Shown here: positions 17,714 through 27,129 of the stretch, in pieces
Position numbering within the stretch: the stretch's first letter is position 1
Layout: every line of letters starts with the position of its first letter
Assembly (NCBI GenBank): GCA_964548855.1
Contig: CAZJSR010000012.1
Span: forward strand, 1 to 60,025
DNA length: 60,025 nucleotides
From: UBA3206 sp964548855
GTDB lineage: Bacteria; Bacillota_I; Bacilli_A; Acholeplasmatales; Anaeroplasmataceae
Direction of reading: 5' to 3'
Made by a program: the position numbers and the translations under genes
The notes under the pieces: model-generated
What the model was told of the DNA's origin: nothing
The model's database searches: none
What the model saw: only the letters and a program-made list of their open reading frames with translations

Positions 17714-18548
17714 ACTCTCCCTCACTTCTTTGTGTTTTTCTTAATTCATCAAGATCGTCTTCTGACGCAATTTTAGATAATACTTTTCTTACAATTAATT
17801 CAAGTTGACTATTTTCACTATAATCAGCTTTACAAATAAAATTACATCTATTGTCTTTCAATAATTTCTTTGCAGTTGAAGCCTTACCTTCTTGATAAAC
17901 AGCTATTGAAGTACCACCACTATCTTTTACAAGACGCATACATGGAATATCTGTAAGTCCATCTCCAAAATATATCATATTTTTCATTTTAACACGTCTT
18001 TCTTCTTCTTTAACAATACTATTTAAAGACACATCATCATTAATATCAAAGGCTCCTTTTGATATTCTAAAAAGAAATTGCGTTTTCATTGTATAATTAA
18101 CAACAAAAGCTGGAAAATCTGCTTCATTATTTTTATCATAATGAAATTCACATGAATAAATTTCTTGAAAATATTTAGCTATAGGACTTCCTTCAATTAT
18201 TTCTTTTAATCCTGATGAGATAATATAATGTTCAACTTCTAGTCCTAAATGAGAAGCAATTCTATTAATTCTAGTAAACCATGATGAAACTCCATCAAAT
18301 AAATTAATATTTTTACCACATTCATTTAAATATTCTCTAGTAAGTTTTATATTATTTCTTTTAGCATATTTCATCATTGTATACATATATGCTAAAATCT
18401 TTTCAATTTCATTATTAATATATAATTTTCCAGTTTCAGTCCAAAATTCATTAGCCGTTACATTCATATTAGGAATAAATGAATATTCTTGCATATCTCT
18501 ATCACATAAAGTTTTATCAAAATCATACATCAATGCTACTTTTGTCAT
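17703..18548 (-). CDS. HAD family phosphatase (SerB-like)
   Basis: A HAD-superfamily hydrolase of 281 residues. Motif I is MYDFDKTLC with nucleophile D9 and D11 (counted from the start used here). Motif II is ISSGLKE. Motif III/IV is IYFGDGLTDIPCM, where GDGxxD binds Mg2+. The insertion between motifs makes the cap domain of the phosphoserine-phosphatase-like subfamily, but the substrate is unknown. The start at 18548 (MTKVALMYDF) is one base after the lepA stop, with GAGG before it. The gene is coupled to lepA upstream and pgcA downstream, so a sugar phosphate is a possible substrate. Confidence 0.85.
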   Translation of the reverse strand: MTKVALMYDFDKTLCDRDMQEYSFIPNMNVTANEFWTETGKLYINNEIEKILAYMYTMMKYAKRNNIKLTREYLNECGKNINLFDGVSSWFTRINRIASHLGLEVEHYIISSGLKEIIEGSPIAKYFQEIYSCEFHYDKNNEADFPAFVVNYTMKTQFLFRISKGAFDINDDVSLNSIVKEEERRVKMKNMIYFGDGLTDIPCMRLVKDSGGTSIAVYQEGKASTAKKLLKDNRCNFICKADYSENSQLELIVRKVLSKIASEDDLDELRKTQRSEGEYEL

Positions 18549-18549
18549 A

Positions 18550-20385
18550 TTAATCCTCATCTGTAGAAAGAATTGCTAAAAATGCTTCTTGTGGAACTTC
18601 CACAGTACCAATTGATTTCATTTTCTTCTTTCCCTCTTTTTGTTTTTCTAATAATTTCTTTTTACGACTTATATCTCCACCATAACATTTCGCAAGAACA
18701 TCTTTGCGCATGGCTTTTATATCAGAACGTGCAATAACCTTATTTCCAATAACTGCTTGAACAGGAATTTCAAATAATTGTCTTGGAATAATATCTTTTA
18801 ATTTTTCAACAATGGCTTTACCCCTTTGATATGCAAAATCTTTGTGAACAATTACAGATAATGCATCAACAATATCCCCATTTAACATAATATCCATCTT
18901 TTGTAATTTAGATTCTTTATAATTTCCAAGTTCATAGTCAAATGATGCATATCCTTTTGTATAGCTCTTTAGTTTATCAAAAAAATCATATACAATTTCT
19001 AAAAGTGGCATGTCATAATGAATAACTACTCTAGTTTCTTCAATATATTTCATATCAATAAATGTACCACGTTTCTTTTGACATAATTCCATTATTGCCC
19101 CAACATACTCAGTAGGAGTCATAATTGTTGCAGTAACAAAAGGCTCTTCAATAGATAAAATACTATTGGGTGGTGGGAGTTGTGACGGATTATCTATAAT
19201 AAGCATTTCGCCATCTGTTAAATTTACATGATATGAAACTGAAGGTGCTGTTGCGATTAATTCTATACCAAATTCTCTTGATATTCTTTCTTGGATAATA
19301 TCCATATGTAATAACCCTAAAAAACCAGTACGGAATCCAAATCCCAAAGCTTGAGATGACTCAGCCTCATATATTAAAGAAGCATCACTTAACTTTAATT
19401 TATCAAGTGCATCTCTTAAATCAGGGTATTGTTTTGAATCAATTGGATATAACCCGCAAAATACCATTGGATTTAATTTACGATATCCTGGTAATTGATT
19501 ATAACTTCTATTTTCTAATGTAGTAATAGTATCACCTACATTTACCATATTAATGTCCTTAATAGAGGCAGTAATATATCCAACATCACCAGCTGTTAAA
19601 TATTCTCTTTTAACTTCTCTTGGTGTTCTAACTCCCAGTTCTACAATTGAATAACTTGCGCCTGTTGCCATTAGGTGAATAGTATCACCTAATTTAATAG
19701 TACCATTTATTACACGCACCAATATGACAACTCCACGGTAAGGGTCAAAAGCACTATCAAATATTAAAGCTTCAACCGCACCTGTTGGATCACCGCTTGG
19801 TGCTGGTACATATTTAACGACTTGTTCTAATATATCTCTAATACCAATTCCAGCCTTTGCAGAAGCTAAAACTGCTTCATCTGCAGGAAGTCCGATTACA
19901 TCTTCTATTTCTTTTTTAATCTCATCAGGACGTGCACTTGGTAAGTCTATTTTATTAATCAAAGGTAATATTTCAAGATTATTATCTAAAGCTAAATAAA
20001 CATTAGCTAATGTTTGTGCTTCTATTCCTTGTGTTGCATCAACAACCAAAATCGCACCTTCACATGCCGCAAGACTTCTTGATACTTCATATGTAAAGTC
20101 TACATGCCCTGGTGTATCAATTAAATGAAAAATATATTCATTACCATCTAGTGCTTTATAATTAAGTGCAACAGCATTTAATTTAATAGTAATTCCTCTT
20201 TCTCTTTCAAGATCCATACTATCTAAAAGTTGGTCTACCATTTCTCTTTTAGTAACATTTTCGCATAATTCTAATATTCTATCTGCCAAGGTAGATTTAC
20301 CATGGTCAATATGAGCTACTATACAAAAATTTCTTATTTTCTTTTGACGATTTAATAATTCTTCCTTATCTAATAATAAAGCCAT
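18550..20385 (-). CDS. lepA: Elongation factor 4 (LepA)
   Basis: A complete 611-residue LepA/EF4 translational GTPase. The GTPase motifs are AHIDHGKST (about 24-32), RGITIK, DTPGHVDF and NKIDLPSA. The LepA-specific C-terminal domain is present, with GYASFDYELGNYKESKLQKMDI and KCYGGDISRKKKLLEKQKEGKKKMKSIG. EF4 acts on stalled or assembling ribosomes. It has an AAGGAG ribosome-binding site and a good promoter (20423-20451). The HAD gene follows directly. Confidence 0.98.
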   Translation of the reverse strand: MALLLDKEELLNRQKKIRNFCIVAHIDHGKSTLADRILELCENVTKREMVDQLLDSMDLERERGITIKLNAVALNYKALDGNEYIFHLIDTPGHVDFTYEVSRSLAACEGAILVVDATQGIEAQTLANVYLALDNNLEILPLINKIDLPSARPDEIKKEIEDVIGLPADEAVLASAKAGIGIRDILEQVVKYVPAPSGDPTGAVEALIFDSAFDPYRGVVILVRVINGTIKLGDTIHLMATGASYSIVELGVRTPREVKREYLTAGDVGYITASIKDINMVNVGDTITTLENRSYNQLPGYRKLNPMVFCGLYPIDSKQYPDLRDALDKLKLSDASLIYEAESSQALGFGFRTGFLGLLHMDIIQERISREFGIELIATAPSVSYHVNLTDGEMLIIDNPSQLPPPNSILSIEEPFVTATIMTPTEYVGAIMELCQKKRGTFIDMKYIEETRVVIHYDMPLLEIVYDFFDKLKSYTKGYASFDYELGNYKESKLQKMDIMLNGDIVDALSVIVHKDFAYQRGKAIVEKLKDIIPRQLFEIPVQAVIGNKVIARSDIKAMRKDVLAKCYGGDISRKKKLLEKQKEGKKKMKSIGTVEVPQEAFLAILSTDED

Positions 20386-20422
20386 GTATATTAAGCTCCT
20401 TTCTTACTTTTAAAACATTATT

Positions 20423-20451
20423 ATTATATTATAATAATAGTTTTTTTACAA
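20423..20451 (-). promoter_or_regulatory. Promoter of lepA operon
   Basis: TTGTAA (20451-20446), 17 bases, TATAAT (20428-20423). Confidence 0.65.
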
Positions 20452-20454
20452 TAA

Positions 20455-20486
20455 CGAAAAAAATGGATAATCATGTTATCCATTTA
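20455..20486 (-). terminator. Terminator of the second MATE gene
   Basis: A perfect 10-bp stem (20461-20470 with 20476-20485), a 5-base loop and a T-run on the minus strand. Confidence 0.85.
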
Positions 20487-20487
20487 A

Positions 20488-22353
20488 TTAATCTTCTATT
20501 TCTTTAAAATCAGGCTCAGGGTCCGTAAAATACATTCCTTTATACGATTTTCTTTTAACTTTTCCTAAGAAAATAAATAAGAATACAAATGATAATAATA
20601 ATATTATCGTATTTGATAAAGCCATAGATAATCCAGCACATCTTGTAGGAGATAGATTTGGATAGAATTTATGCATTCCCATTAAAAATAATATTCTTGA
20701 ACCTATTCTACTCAAATTTAAATAAAATGATAATTTTGTTTGACCAAATCCGTAAAGTAAACCTAACACTGCTGCATTAATTCCAAGTGCTATAATACTT
20801 AAAGAATCATATTTAAAAATATCTTTTATCATTGTTTTATAAATATCGTTACTTTGACTTTTTCCAATTGTAAATAAATCAACAATTTGATCTAATAAAA
20901 CAAATCTTAACAATATAAAGCCGCATAATGAAATAGTTGTTGAAAGAAGTAAAGTTCTAACAAACACTTTCCAAGCTCTTTTCATATTTTTTGCACCAAC
21001 ATTTTGACTAACAATAGAAGATTGTCCATCTTCAAAAGAATTTACAGGTGAAGTAATTAAACCACATAAATTATTACTAATTCCAAATGTACCAACAATC
21101 ATTCCTTCAGTTACCGCATCCCAATAGTTTTGGCATAGTGCATTTACTGTAACTTTACCAACATTCATTACAAACTTTCCAAAGAAAATAGGAATTGATA
21201 ATTTAATAATAGGTAAAATAAATTCTTTTTTAGGAAGCAACATTTTAAGAGAAAGTCTTAAAATATTTTGCTTACTAAATAATATAAATAGTCCAATAAC
21301 TGTTAATGTAGCTTGTCCAATGATTGTAGCGATTTCAACATATTCTATTTTTCTTAAATCCAAGCCAAAGACAAATAAACAAGTCATTAATATTTTAATA
21401 ATCATTACCATGAAATTCAATTTCATTACTATTTTCGAATTACCTTTAGCTTTCTCAAGTCCTATAAAAACAGAATTTAATGACACAAAGAATAATTCAA
21501 ATAATTGAAGTCTAAAATAAGTTTTACCAACCGCAATTTTAGCATCACTTAATTGACATAACTTCATTAAAGGAACTGCAAGTGGTATTAAAATAAGCAT
21601 TAAAAATAAACTCAATAATATAGATGTAAAAAATAAATTAGAACTTGCGTTTCTCGCTTTTTTTACTTCTCCTGCACCAAATAATCTTGATACTAATACA
21701 CCACCACCAGCCGCAAGTCCTGCACCAAATGCAGAAACTGAATTTTTAACCTGCGAAAGTGCTGATACAGCACCTTGTGCATCTTTAGAAATATAGGCAC
21801 TTACGATTTGGTCAAAAATAGTATATAAACTATTAAATAATTGATATAAGGCAATCGGAAAACAAATCGCAATAATCGTTGACATTATATTACCAGTTAA
21901 TATTAATTTTCTTCTTTCTTTGCTTTTTTTCATTGCATAATTAATATTAGCTTGTTTTAAGCCTAAAGAAATAATATCTTCATTATAAGTAGTACAATCT
22001 ATAATATTTTTTTCAATTTTATTTAATTTTGTATTATTATTAGTTATTTTATTTTTTTTGTTTTGTAATTTCTTAATCTTATTCTCATTTTTACTAATCT
22101 TATATTCATCATCTAATATATATAAGTTATTATATTGTTCATGGTGAAAAGATTCATAAACTCTTTTCGCTTCTTTTATATCATATTTCATTAATAAATT
22201 AATATATTCGTTATTATTAATTATCTTACTTTTAATCTTCTTAATTAGATATTTAACATAATGCGTCTTAGACTTAGTTTCTATTTTTTCTAATTTGAAA
22301 TTAAGTTTTTCAATTTTATTATTATATTTATTAATTAATTTTTCTTTAGTCAT
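20488..22353 (-). CDS. MATE transporter with a charged N-terminal domain
   Basis: A 621-residue MATE-family protein. Residues from about 150 onward make a normal twelve-helix transporter, with segments such as GAGLAAGGGVLVSRLFGAGE and GTFGISNNLCGLITSPVNSFEDGQSSIVSQN. The first 145 residues are unusual: lysine-, asparagine- and isoleucine-rich, strongly helical and probably coiled-coil, with no membrane segment, so they form a cytoplasmic domain I do not recognise. Ordinary MATE proteins are about 450 residues, as is the other MATE in this window. A single reading frame joins the two parts, so this is one gene. Substrate unknown. It stands alone between rnpB and lepA with its own terminator. 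Confidence 0.85.
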   Translation of the reverse strand: MTKEKLINKYNNKIEKLNFKLEKIETKSKTHYVKYLIKKIKSKIINNNEYINLLMKYDIKEAKRVYESFHHEQYNNLYILDDEYKISKNENKIKKLQNKKNKITNNNTKLNKIEKNIIDCTTYNEDIISLGLKQANINYAMKKSKERRKLILTGNIMSTIIAICFPIALYQLFNSLYTIFDQIVSAYISKDAQGAVSALSQVKNSVSAFGAGLAAGGGVLVSRLFGAGEVKKARNASSNLFFTSILLSLFLMLILIPLAVPLMKLCQLSDAKIAVGKTYFRLQLFELFFVSLNSVFIGLEKAKGNSKIVMKLNFMVMIIKILMTCLFVFGLDLRKIEYVEIATIIGQATLTVIGLFILFSKQNILRLSLKMLLPKKEFILPIIKLSIPIFFGKFVMNVGKVTVNALCQNYWDAVTEGMIVGTFGISNNLCGLITSPVNSFEDGQSSIVSQNVGAKNMKRAWKVFVRTLLLSTTISLCGFILLRFVLLDQIVDLFTIGKSQSNDIYKTMIKDIFKYDSLSIIALGINAAVLGLLYGFGQTKLSFYLNLSRIGSRILFLMGMHKFYPNLSPTRCAGLSMALSNTIILLLSFVFLFIFLGKVKRKSYKGMYFTDPEPDFKEIED

Positions 22354-22422
22354 AAATATTAATCACTTCTTTTCATAAATATAATATCATATATCTATAT
22401 AATAAAATTGGAAAAATAAACA

Positions 22423-22450
22423 CAAAAAAAATAAAGAGTTTCCTCTTTAT
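22423..22450 (-). terminator. Terminator of rnpB
   Basis: A short stem of AAAGAG with CTCTTT (22433-22438, 22443-22448), a 4-base loop and eight T on the minus strand, directly after the RNase P RNA. Confidence 0.8.
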
Positions 22451-22455
22451 CTTTT

Positions 22456-22814
22456 ATACATAAAATTTTATAAGCCATGTTTTGTACTATAAATAGTGGT
22501 AATCATCTATCTAAGAATAAAATTCTTCCCTCCTAGTAACTTCATTTCGTCCTAGGAAAGCTCTCCTACCAAATTTGGATTTCTAGCTTGAGGGGTTTAC
22601 CGCGTTTCACTCCTTCATTTCTAAAGGTCTCGTTTCTGTGGCACTTTATAGACTATATCATATCAAAAGACTTAGATCATCATCCGCCGTTACCAAAAGG
22701 TACCCAGTCTTATTTTTTCGGCTGGCACAAACACTACAATCATCTCAGATTGTGCTAGCATGGACTTTCCTAACCTTTTATAAAAAAGGCTCGATTACCC
22801 AAATTTTATGCATT
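22456..22814 (-). ncRNA. rnpB: RNase P RNA, B type
   Basis: The catalytic RNA of RNase P, which trims the 5' leader of tRNAs. Conserved blocks read on the minus strand match Bacillus rnpB: GGTAATCG near the 5' end, GGAAAGTCCATGCTAGCAC, GTGCCACAGAAACGAG, AACGCGGTAAACCCCT, CCAAATTTGGTAGGAG, AGATAGATGATTACC and ACAAAACATGGCTTATA at the 3' end. The outer helix P1 forms between ATAAAATTT at the 5' end and AAATTTTAT at the 3' end. The promoter and terminator fit these ends. The TAGAAATCCAAATTTGGTAGG region fits the B type. A short open frame on the opposite strand here is not a gene. Confidence 0.97.
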
Positions 22815-22817
22815 TGT

Positions 22818-22846
22818 ATTATATTTAATTTTCATTAATTAGTCAA
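22818..22846 (-). promoter_or_regulatory. Promoter of rnpB
   Basis: TTGACT (22846-22841), 17 bases, TATAAT (22823-22818). This near-consensus site predicts transcription starting around 22811, at the 5' end of the RNA. Confidence 0.85.
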
Positions 22847-22858
22847 CACTATCTTAAA

Positions 22859-23443
22859 TTATTCTAAAACGCCGTTTAAAAAAATCCAAATCCCTATGCA
22901 AATTAATATAATTGCACCTAATAATTGAGCCTTATTTTCAAGTATTGTACTGAATTTTTTTCCAATATAACATGAAGGAATACAAATTAAGAAAGTTGTT
23001 ATAGATATTATTAGTGAGGCTATAATTGCCATTTTTATAGAATAATCCGAAAATGTAAGGCCAACACTTAGTGCATCAATACTTGTAGCAATAGCCTGAA
23101 TAAATAATGTTTTTATTGTTAATTCTAAACTCTTAGTATCAACCTCATCTTCTTTATTTTTATTTTTAATTAAATCAAAAATAATCTTTCCACCAAGAAA
23201 ACCTAATATAAACAACGAAATCCATGGAATAAATTTCGATATATATTTAATTAGAGCATGTCCACAAAAATACCCTATAAGTGGCATTAACCCTTGAAAT
23301 AAACCAAAGAAAAATGAAATTAATAAAACTTTCTTTATTTTCAAATTAGGCTCTCTTAATCCATTTGTCATAGATACACACGCAGCATCCATAGATAATC
23401 CAATACCTAATAAAATACTTGTTAATAAAAATGAAATTGTCAT
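22859..23443 (-). CDS. mntP: Manganese efflux pump MntP
   Basis: A 194-residue, six-helix membrane protein of the MntP (DUF204) family that exports Mn2+. It is an internal duplication, and each half has the conserved aspartate in a membrane helix: GLSMDAACVSMTNG near the start and ATSIDALSVGLTFSD in the second half. I start at the ATG at 23443 (MTISFLLT), which has a good AGGAG site 5 bases before it; the frame is open further upstream but runs through the pnp terminator. No yybP-ykoY manganese riboswitch is visible in the 60 bases before it. Confidence 0.9.
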   Translation of the reverse strand: MTISFLLTSILLGIGLSMDAACVSMTNGLREPNLKIKKVLLISFFFGLFQGLMPLIGYFCGHALIKYISKFIPWISLFILGFLGGKIIFDLIKNKNKEDEVDTKSLELTIKTLFIQAIATSIDALSVGLTFSDYSIKMAIIASLIISITTFLICIPSCYIGKKFSTILENKAQLLGAIILICIGIWIFLNGVLE

Positions 23444-23454
23444 ATAATCTCCTA

Positions 23455-23492
23455 GAAAAAGAAAAGACTCATATTTTAATACAAGTCTTTCC
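23455..23492 (-). terminator. Terminator of pnp
   Basis: Stem of AAAGACT with AGTCTTT (23463-23469, 23484-23490), a 14-base loop, and a T-rich tract on the minus strand. Confidence 0.65.
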
Positions 23493-23505
23493 AAACTTAT
23501 TTTAA

Positions 23506-25677
23506 TTACTTAGTTTCTTCTGTTTTCTTTTCAACAGGAGCTAAAGCATCCTTACGAGATAAATCAATTTGTCCTTTATCGTTAACATTAATACATTTAA
23601 CAATAATTTCATCACCAACAGAAACTACATCTTCACATTTAGCAACTCTTTCTTTAGCCAATTTTGAAATATGACATAGTCCTTGACAACCATCCCATAA
23701 TTCAACAAATACTCCATAAGCTTCAATGCGAACTACCTTACCAGTATAAATCTTATTAACTTCTACTTCGCGAACAATATCTTCAATTATCTTTTTAGCT
23801 TTTTGAACAACAGATGTATCAGAATGCATTATATAAACTCTACCATCTTGTTCGATATCAATCTTAACATTATCACAATCAGCAATAATTTGATTAATTA
23901 CTTTTCCACCAGCACCAATAACATCTTTAATCTTATCTGGATTAATTGTAGTCATAACTACTTTTGGAGCATATTGACTTAATTCAGGACGAACTTCAGA
24001 AATTGTTGACATCATATGATCTAATATTTCAAGACGTCCCTTTTTAGCTTGAGCTAATGCTTCTTTTAATATTTGATATGTAATACCTTTAATCTTAATA
24101 TCCATTTGAAGAGCTGTAATACCATCTTTAGTACCAGCAACCTTAAAGTCCATATCTCCTAAATGGTCTTCAAGTCCTTGAATGTCAGTTAAAATTGTAT
24201 AATCATCACCATATGTAATAAGTCCCATTGCAATACCTGCAACTGGTGCTTTAATAGGTACACCTGCAGCCATTAATGACATAGTTGATGCACAAATTGT
24301 AGCTTGGCTTGATGATCCATTTGATTCTAAAATTTCAGATACACAACGAATTGTATACGGGAATTCATTTTCATCTGGAATTACATAACTTAAAGCTCTT
24401 TCTCCTAATGCACCATGTCCAATTTCTCTACGTCCAGGAGCACCATAACGTCCTGTTTCACCTACTGAGAAAGCAGGGAAATTATAATGCAACATCCATC
24501 TTTTTGGAGCTTCATCATTTAATCCATCAATAATTTGATTATCATTAAGTGATCCTAATGTAGTTACAGATAAACTTTGTGTTTGACCTCTTGTAAATAA
24601 AGCTGAACCATGTGTACGAGGTAGTACATCAACACGGCTTGATAATGGTCTGATTTCATCTGTTTTTCTTCCATCAGGTCTAATCTTATCTACTGATATT
24701 AAACGTCTAACTTCAGTATGTAAAATATCTTCTAACGAATGATTAACATTATCCATTAAATGCTTCTTCTTATCAGTGTCAATTACTTTGATAGTTTGTC
24801 CTGAAACAGTAACTTCTTTAATATAAACTTCTTCATCAAAGTGAGCAATTGTTCTTGCGTTTACTTCATCAATTGCAGCATAACGTTCAAGTTTATCCTC
24901 AATACGAATAGCTTTAACTAAATCTTCTTTAGCATATTCTTTAACTAATGCATCAATTTCTTTATCTGCTTCAAATAAAGTAACTTCCATTTTTTCTTTT
25001 CCAACTTCTTTTATAATTTCTTGTTGGAATTCACATAATTCTTGAATCGCTTTATGTCCAAATACTAAAGCACCCCACATATCATCTTCACTAACTTGAT
25101 TAGCTCCTGCTTCAACCATGTTAATTGCTTGATGTGTACCAGCAACTGTTAAATTAATATCTGACTTTTCATTTTGTTCTGGTGTTGGGTTTATAATATA
25201 TTCACCATCAATTCTACCTACTCTAACTCCTGCGATTGGGCCATCAAATGGAATATCTGAAATTCCTAATGCGATTGATGATCCAAGCATCGCTGCCATT
25301 TCTGTTGTACAATTAGGATCAGCAGAAAGTACAGTATTTACAACTTGAACTTCATTATTAAATCCTTCAGGGAATAATGGTCTAATAGGTCTATCTATTA
25401 ATCTTGATGTAAGAGTTTCATGTTCTGAAGCTCTACCTTCTCTACGTAAAAATCCACCTGGAATTTTTCCAGCAGCATATTGTTTTTCTTGGTATAAAAC
25501 CATTAATGGGAAAAAGTCTTGAACTGTATCACTTACTTTTGTAACAACCGCTGATAAAACAGTACTTCCTCCATATGTTACCATACAAGCACCATTTGCT
25601 TGTTTAGCAACTTCTCCAATTTCGATTACAAGTGGACGTCCTGCCCAATTATACTCGAATCTTTTAACATCACTCAT
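23506..25677 (-). CDS. pnp: Polynucleotide phosphorylase
   Basis: A complete 723-residue PNPase, the 3'-5' phosphorolytic exoribonuclease of the degradosome. It has two RNase PH domains, the second catalytic (RRLISVDKIRPDGRKTDEIRPL, GLITYGDDYTILTDIQGLEDHLGDMDFKVAGT). These are followed by a KH domain (PDKIKDVIGAGGKVINQI) and an S1 domain (GKVVRIEAYGVFVELWDGCQGLCHISKL). The start has a GGAG site. It follows rpsO, the very common rpsO-pnp order, but a terminator lies between them. Confidence 0.98.
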   Translation of the reverse strand: MSDVKRFEYNWAGRPLVIEIGEVAKQANGACMVTYGGSTVLSAVVTKVSDTVQDFFPLMVLYQEKQYAAGKIPGGFLRREGRASEHETLTSRLIDRPIRPLFPEGFNNEVQVVNTVLSADPNCTTEMAAMLGSSIALGISDIPFDGPIAGVRVGRIDGEYIINPTPEQNEKSDINLTVAGTHQAINMVEAGANQVSEDDMWGALVFGHKAIQELCEFQQEIIKEVGKEKMEVTLFEADKEIDALVKEYAKEDLVKAIRIEDKLERYAAIDEVNARTIAHFDEEVYIKEVTVSGQTIKVIDTDKKKHLMDNVNHSLEDILHTEVRRLISVDKIRPDGRKTDEIRPLSSRVDVLPRTHGSALFTRGQTQSLSVTTLGSLNDNQIIDGLNDEAPKRWMLHYNFPAFSVGETGRYGAPGRREIGHGALGERALSYVIPDENEFPYTIRCVSEILESNGSSSQATICASTMSLMAAGVPIKAPVAGIAMGLITYGDDYTILTDIQGLEDHLGDMDFKVAGTKDGITALQMDIKIKGITYQILKEALAQAKKGRLEILDHMMSTISEVRPELSQYAPKVVMTTINPDKIKDVIGAGGKVINQIIADCDNVKIDIEQDGRVYIMHSDTSVVQKAKKIIEDIVREVEVNKIYTGKVVRIEAYGVFVELWDGCQGLCHISKLAKERVAKCEDVVSVGDEIIVKCINVNDKGQIDLSRKDALAPVEKKTEETK

Positions 25678-25796
25678 TGTTAAATTCTCCTTTATTTTTT
25701 CATTCCTTTTTTATTTTTACCAATTATAATAATAACATAATTTCTAAAATAAAAATAGTGTTTTTTCTTTTATATTTCAAATATTGACAAAATTAC

Positions 25797-25831
25797 AAAA
25801 AAAATTAAAAAGAGCCATAAAGCTCTTTTCA
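25797..25831 (-). terminator. Terminator of rpsO
   Basis: A perfect 8-bp stem (25808-25815 with 25822-25829) followed by a T-rich tract on the minus strand. Confidence 0.75.
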
Positions 25832-25833
25832 AA

Positions 25834-26103
25834 TTAATAACGTAATCCTAATTTATCGCATAATGCTTTATAAGCATCTTGATCTTTAGCTTCTAAGTAG
25901 TTTAATAAACTACGACGTTGACCAACCTTAGTTAAAAGTCCACGACGGCTAGAGAAATCATGAATATGGTATGCTAAATGCTCATTTAATTGCTTAATTT
26001 CAGCAGTTAATAAAGCGATTTGAACTTCAGTTGAACCTGTGTCCTTTGCATCCTTTCCAAATTCTGAAACGATAGTTTGTTTTTGTTCTTTTGATAATGC
26101 CAT
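25834..26103 (-). CDS. rpsO: Ribosomal protein S15
   Basis: Small-subunit protein uS15, 89 residues, binding 16S rRNA helices 20-22. The sequence MALSKEQKQTIVSEFG, GSTEVQIALLTAEIKQLNEHL, SRRGLLTKVGQRRSLLNYL is typical throughout. The start is the ATG at 26103 with GGAGG before it. The frame stays open for 21 codons upstream, but that extension is not S15-like and lies in the structured leader. Confidence 0.98.
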   Translation of the reverse strand: MALSKEQKQTIVSEFGKDAKDTGSTEVQIALLTAEIKQLNEHLAYHIHDFSSRRGLLTKVGQRRSLLNYLEAKDQDAYKALCDKLGLRY

Positions 26104-26185
26104 TTTTTTATCCTCCATTAAATATTTTGTCACGTTTTTCCACGTATACGCCCGAGGAGTCGTCATACGAAGAACACGTCCTTTT
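26104..26185 (-). promoter_or_regulatory. Structured rpsO mRNA leader, possible S15 autoregulation site
   Basis: The leader holds a hairpin closed by CGTAT (26169-26165) and ATACG (26147-26143) around GACGACTCCTCGGGC. It is GC-rich compared with everything around it. rpsO mRNAs in many bacteria carry leaders bound by S15 itself to repress translation. I infer such a role here from position and structure only. Confidence 0.45.
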
Positions 26186-26212
26186 TTAATTTATCATATT
26201 TAGCTTCTTAAA

Positions 26213-27124
26213 TCAACTATTTTCTTCTATTTTTTTTATAAATTGCATACAAGTTAATTTATCAGTAGTTAATTGATTTATCAATTCTTCTTTATTGTTA
26301 TATTTTTTCTCAGGTCGAAGTCTTTCTATAATTTCAATAAAAATCTCTTTACCATATAAATTTTCATTCAAATCAAAAATATTTACCTCTAATTTTCTTT
26401 CTTCTGAATAATTAATAGTCGGATTATATCCGATATTTGCCATTCCATAATACTTTTTACCATCAACATATACTCTAACAAAATATACACCATTTTTAGG
26501 TAATAATGCATTATTATATAAAACATTTGCAGTAGGAAATCCAATATCAGTTCCTATATGATTCCCATGTGTAATATATCCGACAATCGCATGATTTCTA
26601 CCTAAAAAAGTCGCAGCTTTATGAATTTCACCTTGTCTTAATAAATCCTTAATATGAGTTGTCGATATTCTAACATCATTCATCACAAATTTCGGAACAA
26701 CAATTGTATCAAACTCATCAATAAGCGTTTGTGTTGTACCTAAAGCTTTAAATCCAAATGTAAAGTCATATCCACATACTACCCTTTTTATACGCATTTT
26801 CTTCATAAAATCAACAAATACATCTTTATCAACTTCAGCAATTTTCGAAGAAAATTCAACAATTATTAAATAGTCTAATTTATTTTTCTCCATTAATTTA
26901 ATCTTCAAATCTATTGGAGATAACAATTCATAATTAGGTAAATCTCTAATAAAAGTATTAGGATGTGGATAGAATGTTAAAACAGCAGATTTCATATTTT
27001 GTTTTTTACACTCTTCAATTAATTTTTGATGACCTAAATGAACACCATCAAAATTTCCAACCGCAGCACAAATATCATATGGCATTTCAACAGGTTCTAA
27101 ATTTTTTATTCTAATTATTTCCAA
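26213..27124 (-). CDS. ribF: Riboflavin kinase / FAD synthetase
   Basis: A bifunctional enzyme that phosphorylates riboflavin to FMN and adenylates it to FAD. The N-terminal nucleotidyltransferase domain has GNFDGVHLGHQKLI and the lysine/arginine loop near RISTTHIKDLLRQGEI. The C-terminal flavokinase domain has GNHIGTDIGFPTANV and MANIGYNPT. The start is best placed at the TTG at 27124: AAGGAG lies 8 bases before it, whereas the in-frame GTG at 27133 overlaps that site. It follows the truB stop by 5 bases, the common truB-ribF pair. Confidence 0.96.
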   Translation of the reverse strand: MEIIRIKNLEPVEMPYDICAAVGNFDGVHLGHQKLIEECKKQNMKSAVLTFYPHPNTFIRDLPNYELLSPIDLKIKLMEKNKLDYLIIVEFSSKIAEVDKDVFVDFMKKMRIKRVVCGYDFTFGFKALGTTQTLIDEFDTIVVPKFVMNDVRISTTHIKDLLRQGEIHKAATFLGRNHAIVGYITHGNHIGTDIGFPTANVLYNNALLPKNGVYFVRVYVDGKKYYGMANIGYNPTINYSEERKLEVNIFDLNENLYGKEIFIEIIERLRPEKKYNNKEELINQLTTDKLTCMQFIKKIEENS

Positions 27125-27129
27125 AATAA

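Noticed and set aside
22638..22838. A 66-codon plus-strand open frame
   Set aside because: It lies antisense within the RNase P RNA gene and has no ribosome-binding site; the RNA explains the sequence.
23444..23505. A manganese (yybP-ykoY) riboswitch before mntP
   Set aside because: The gap is only about 60 bases, contains the pnp terminator, and lacks the conserved loops of that riboswitch.
26104..26166. N-terminal extension of S15 by 21 residues
   Set aside because: The extension has no similarity to S15, and a strong ribosome-binding site serves the ATG at 26103.
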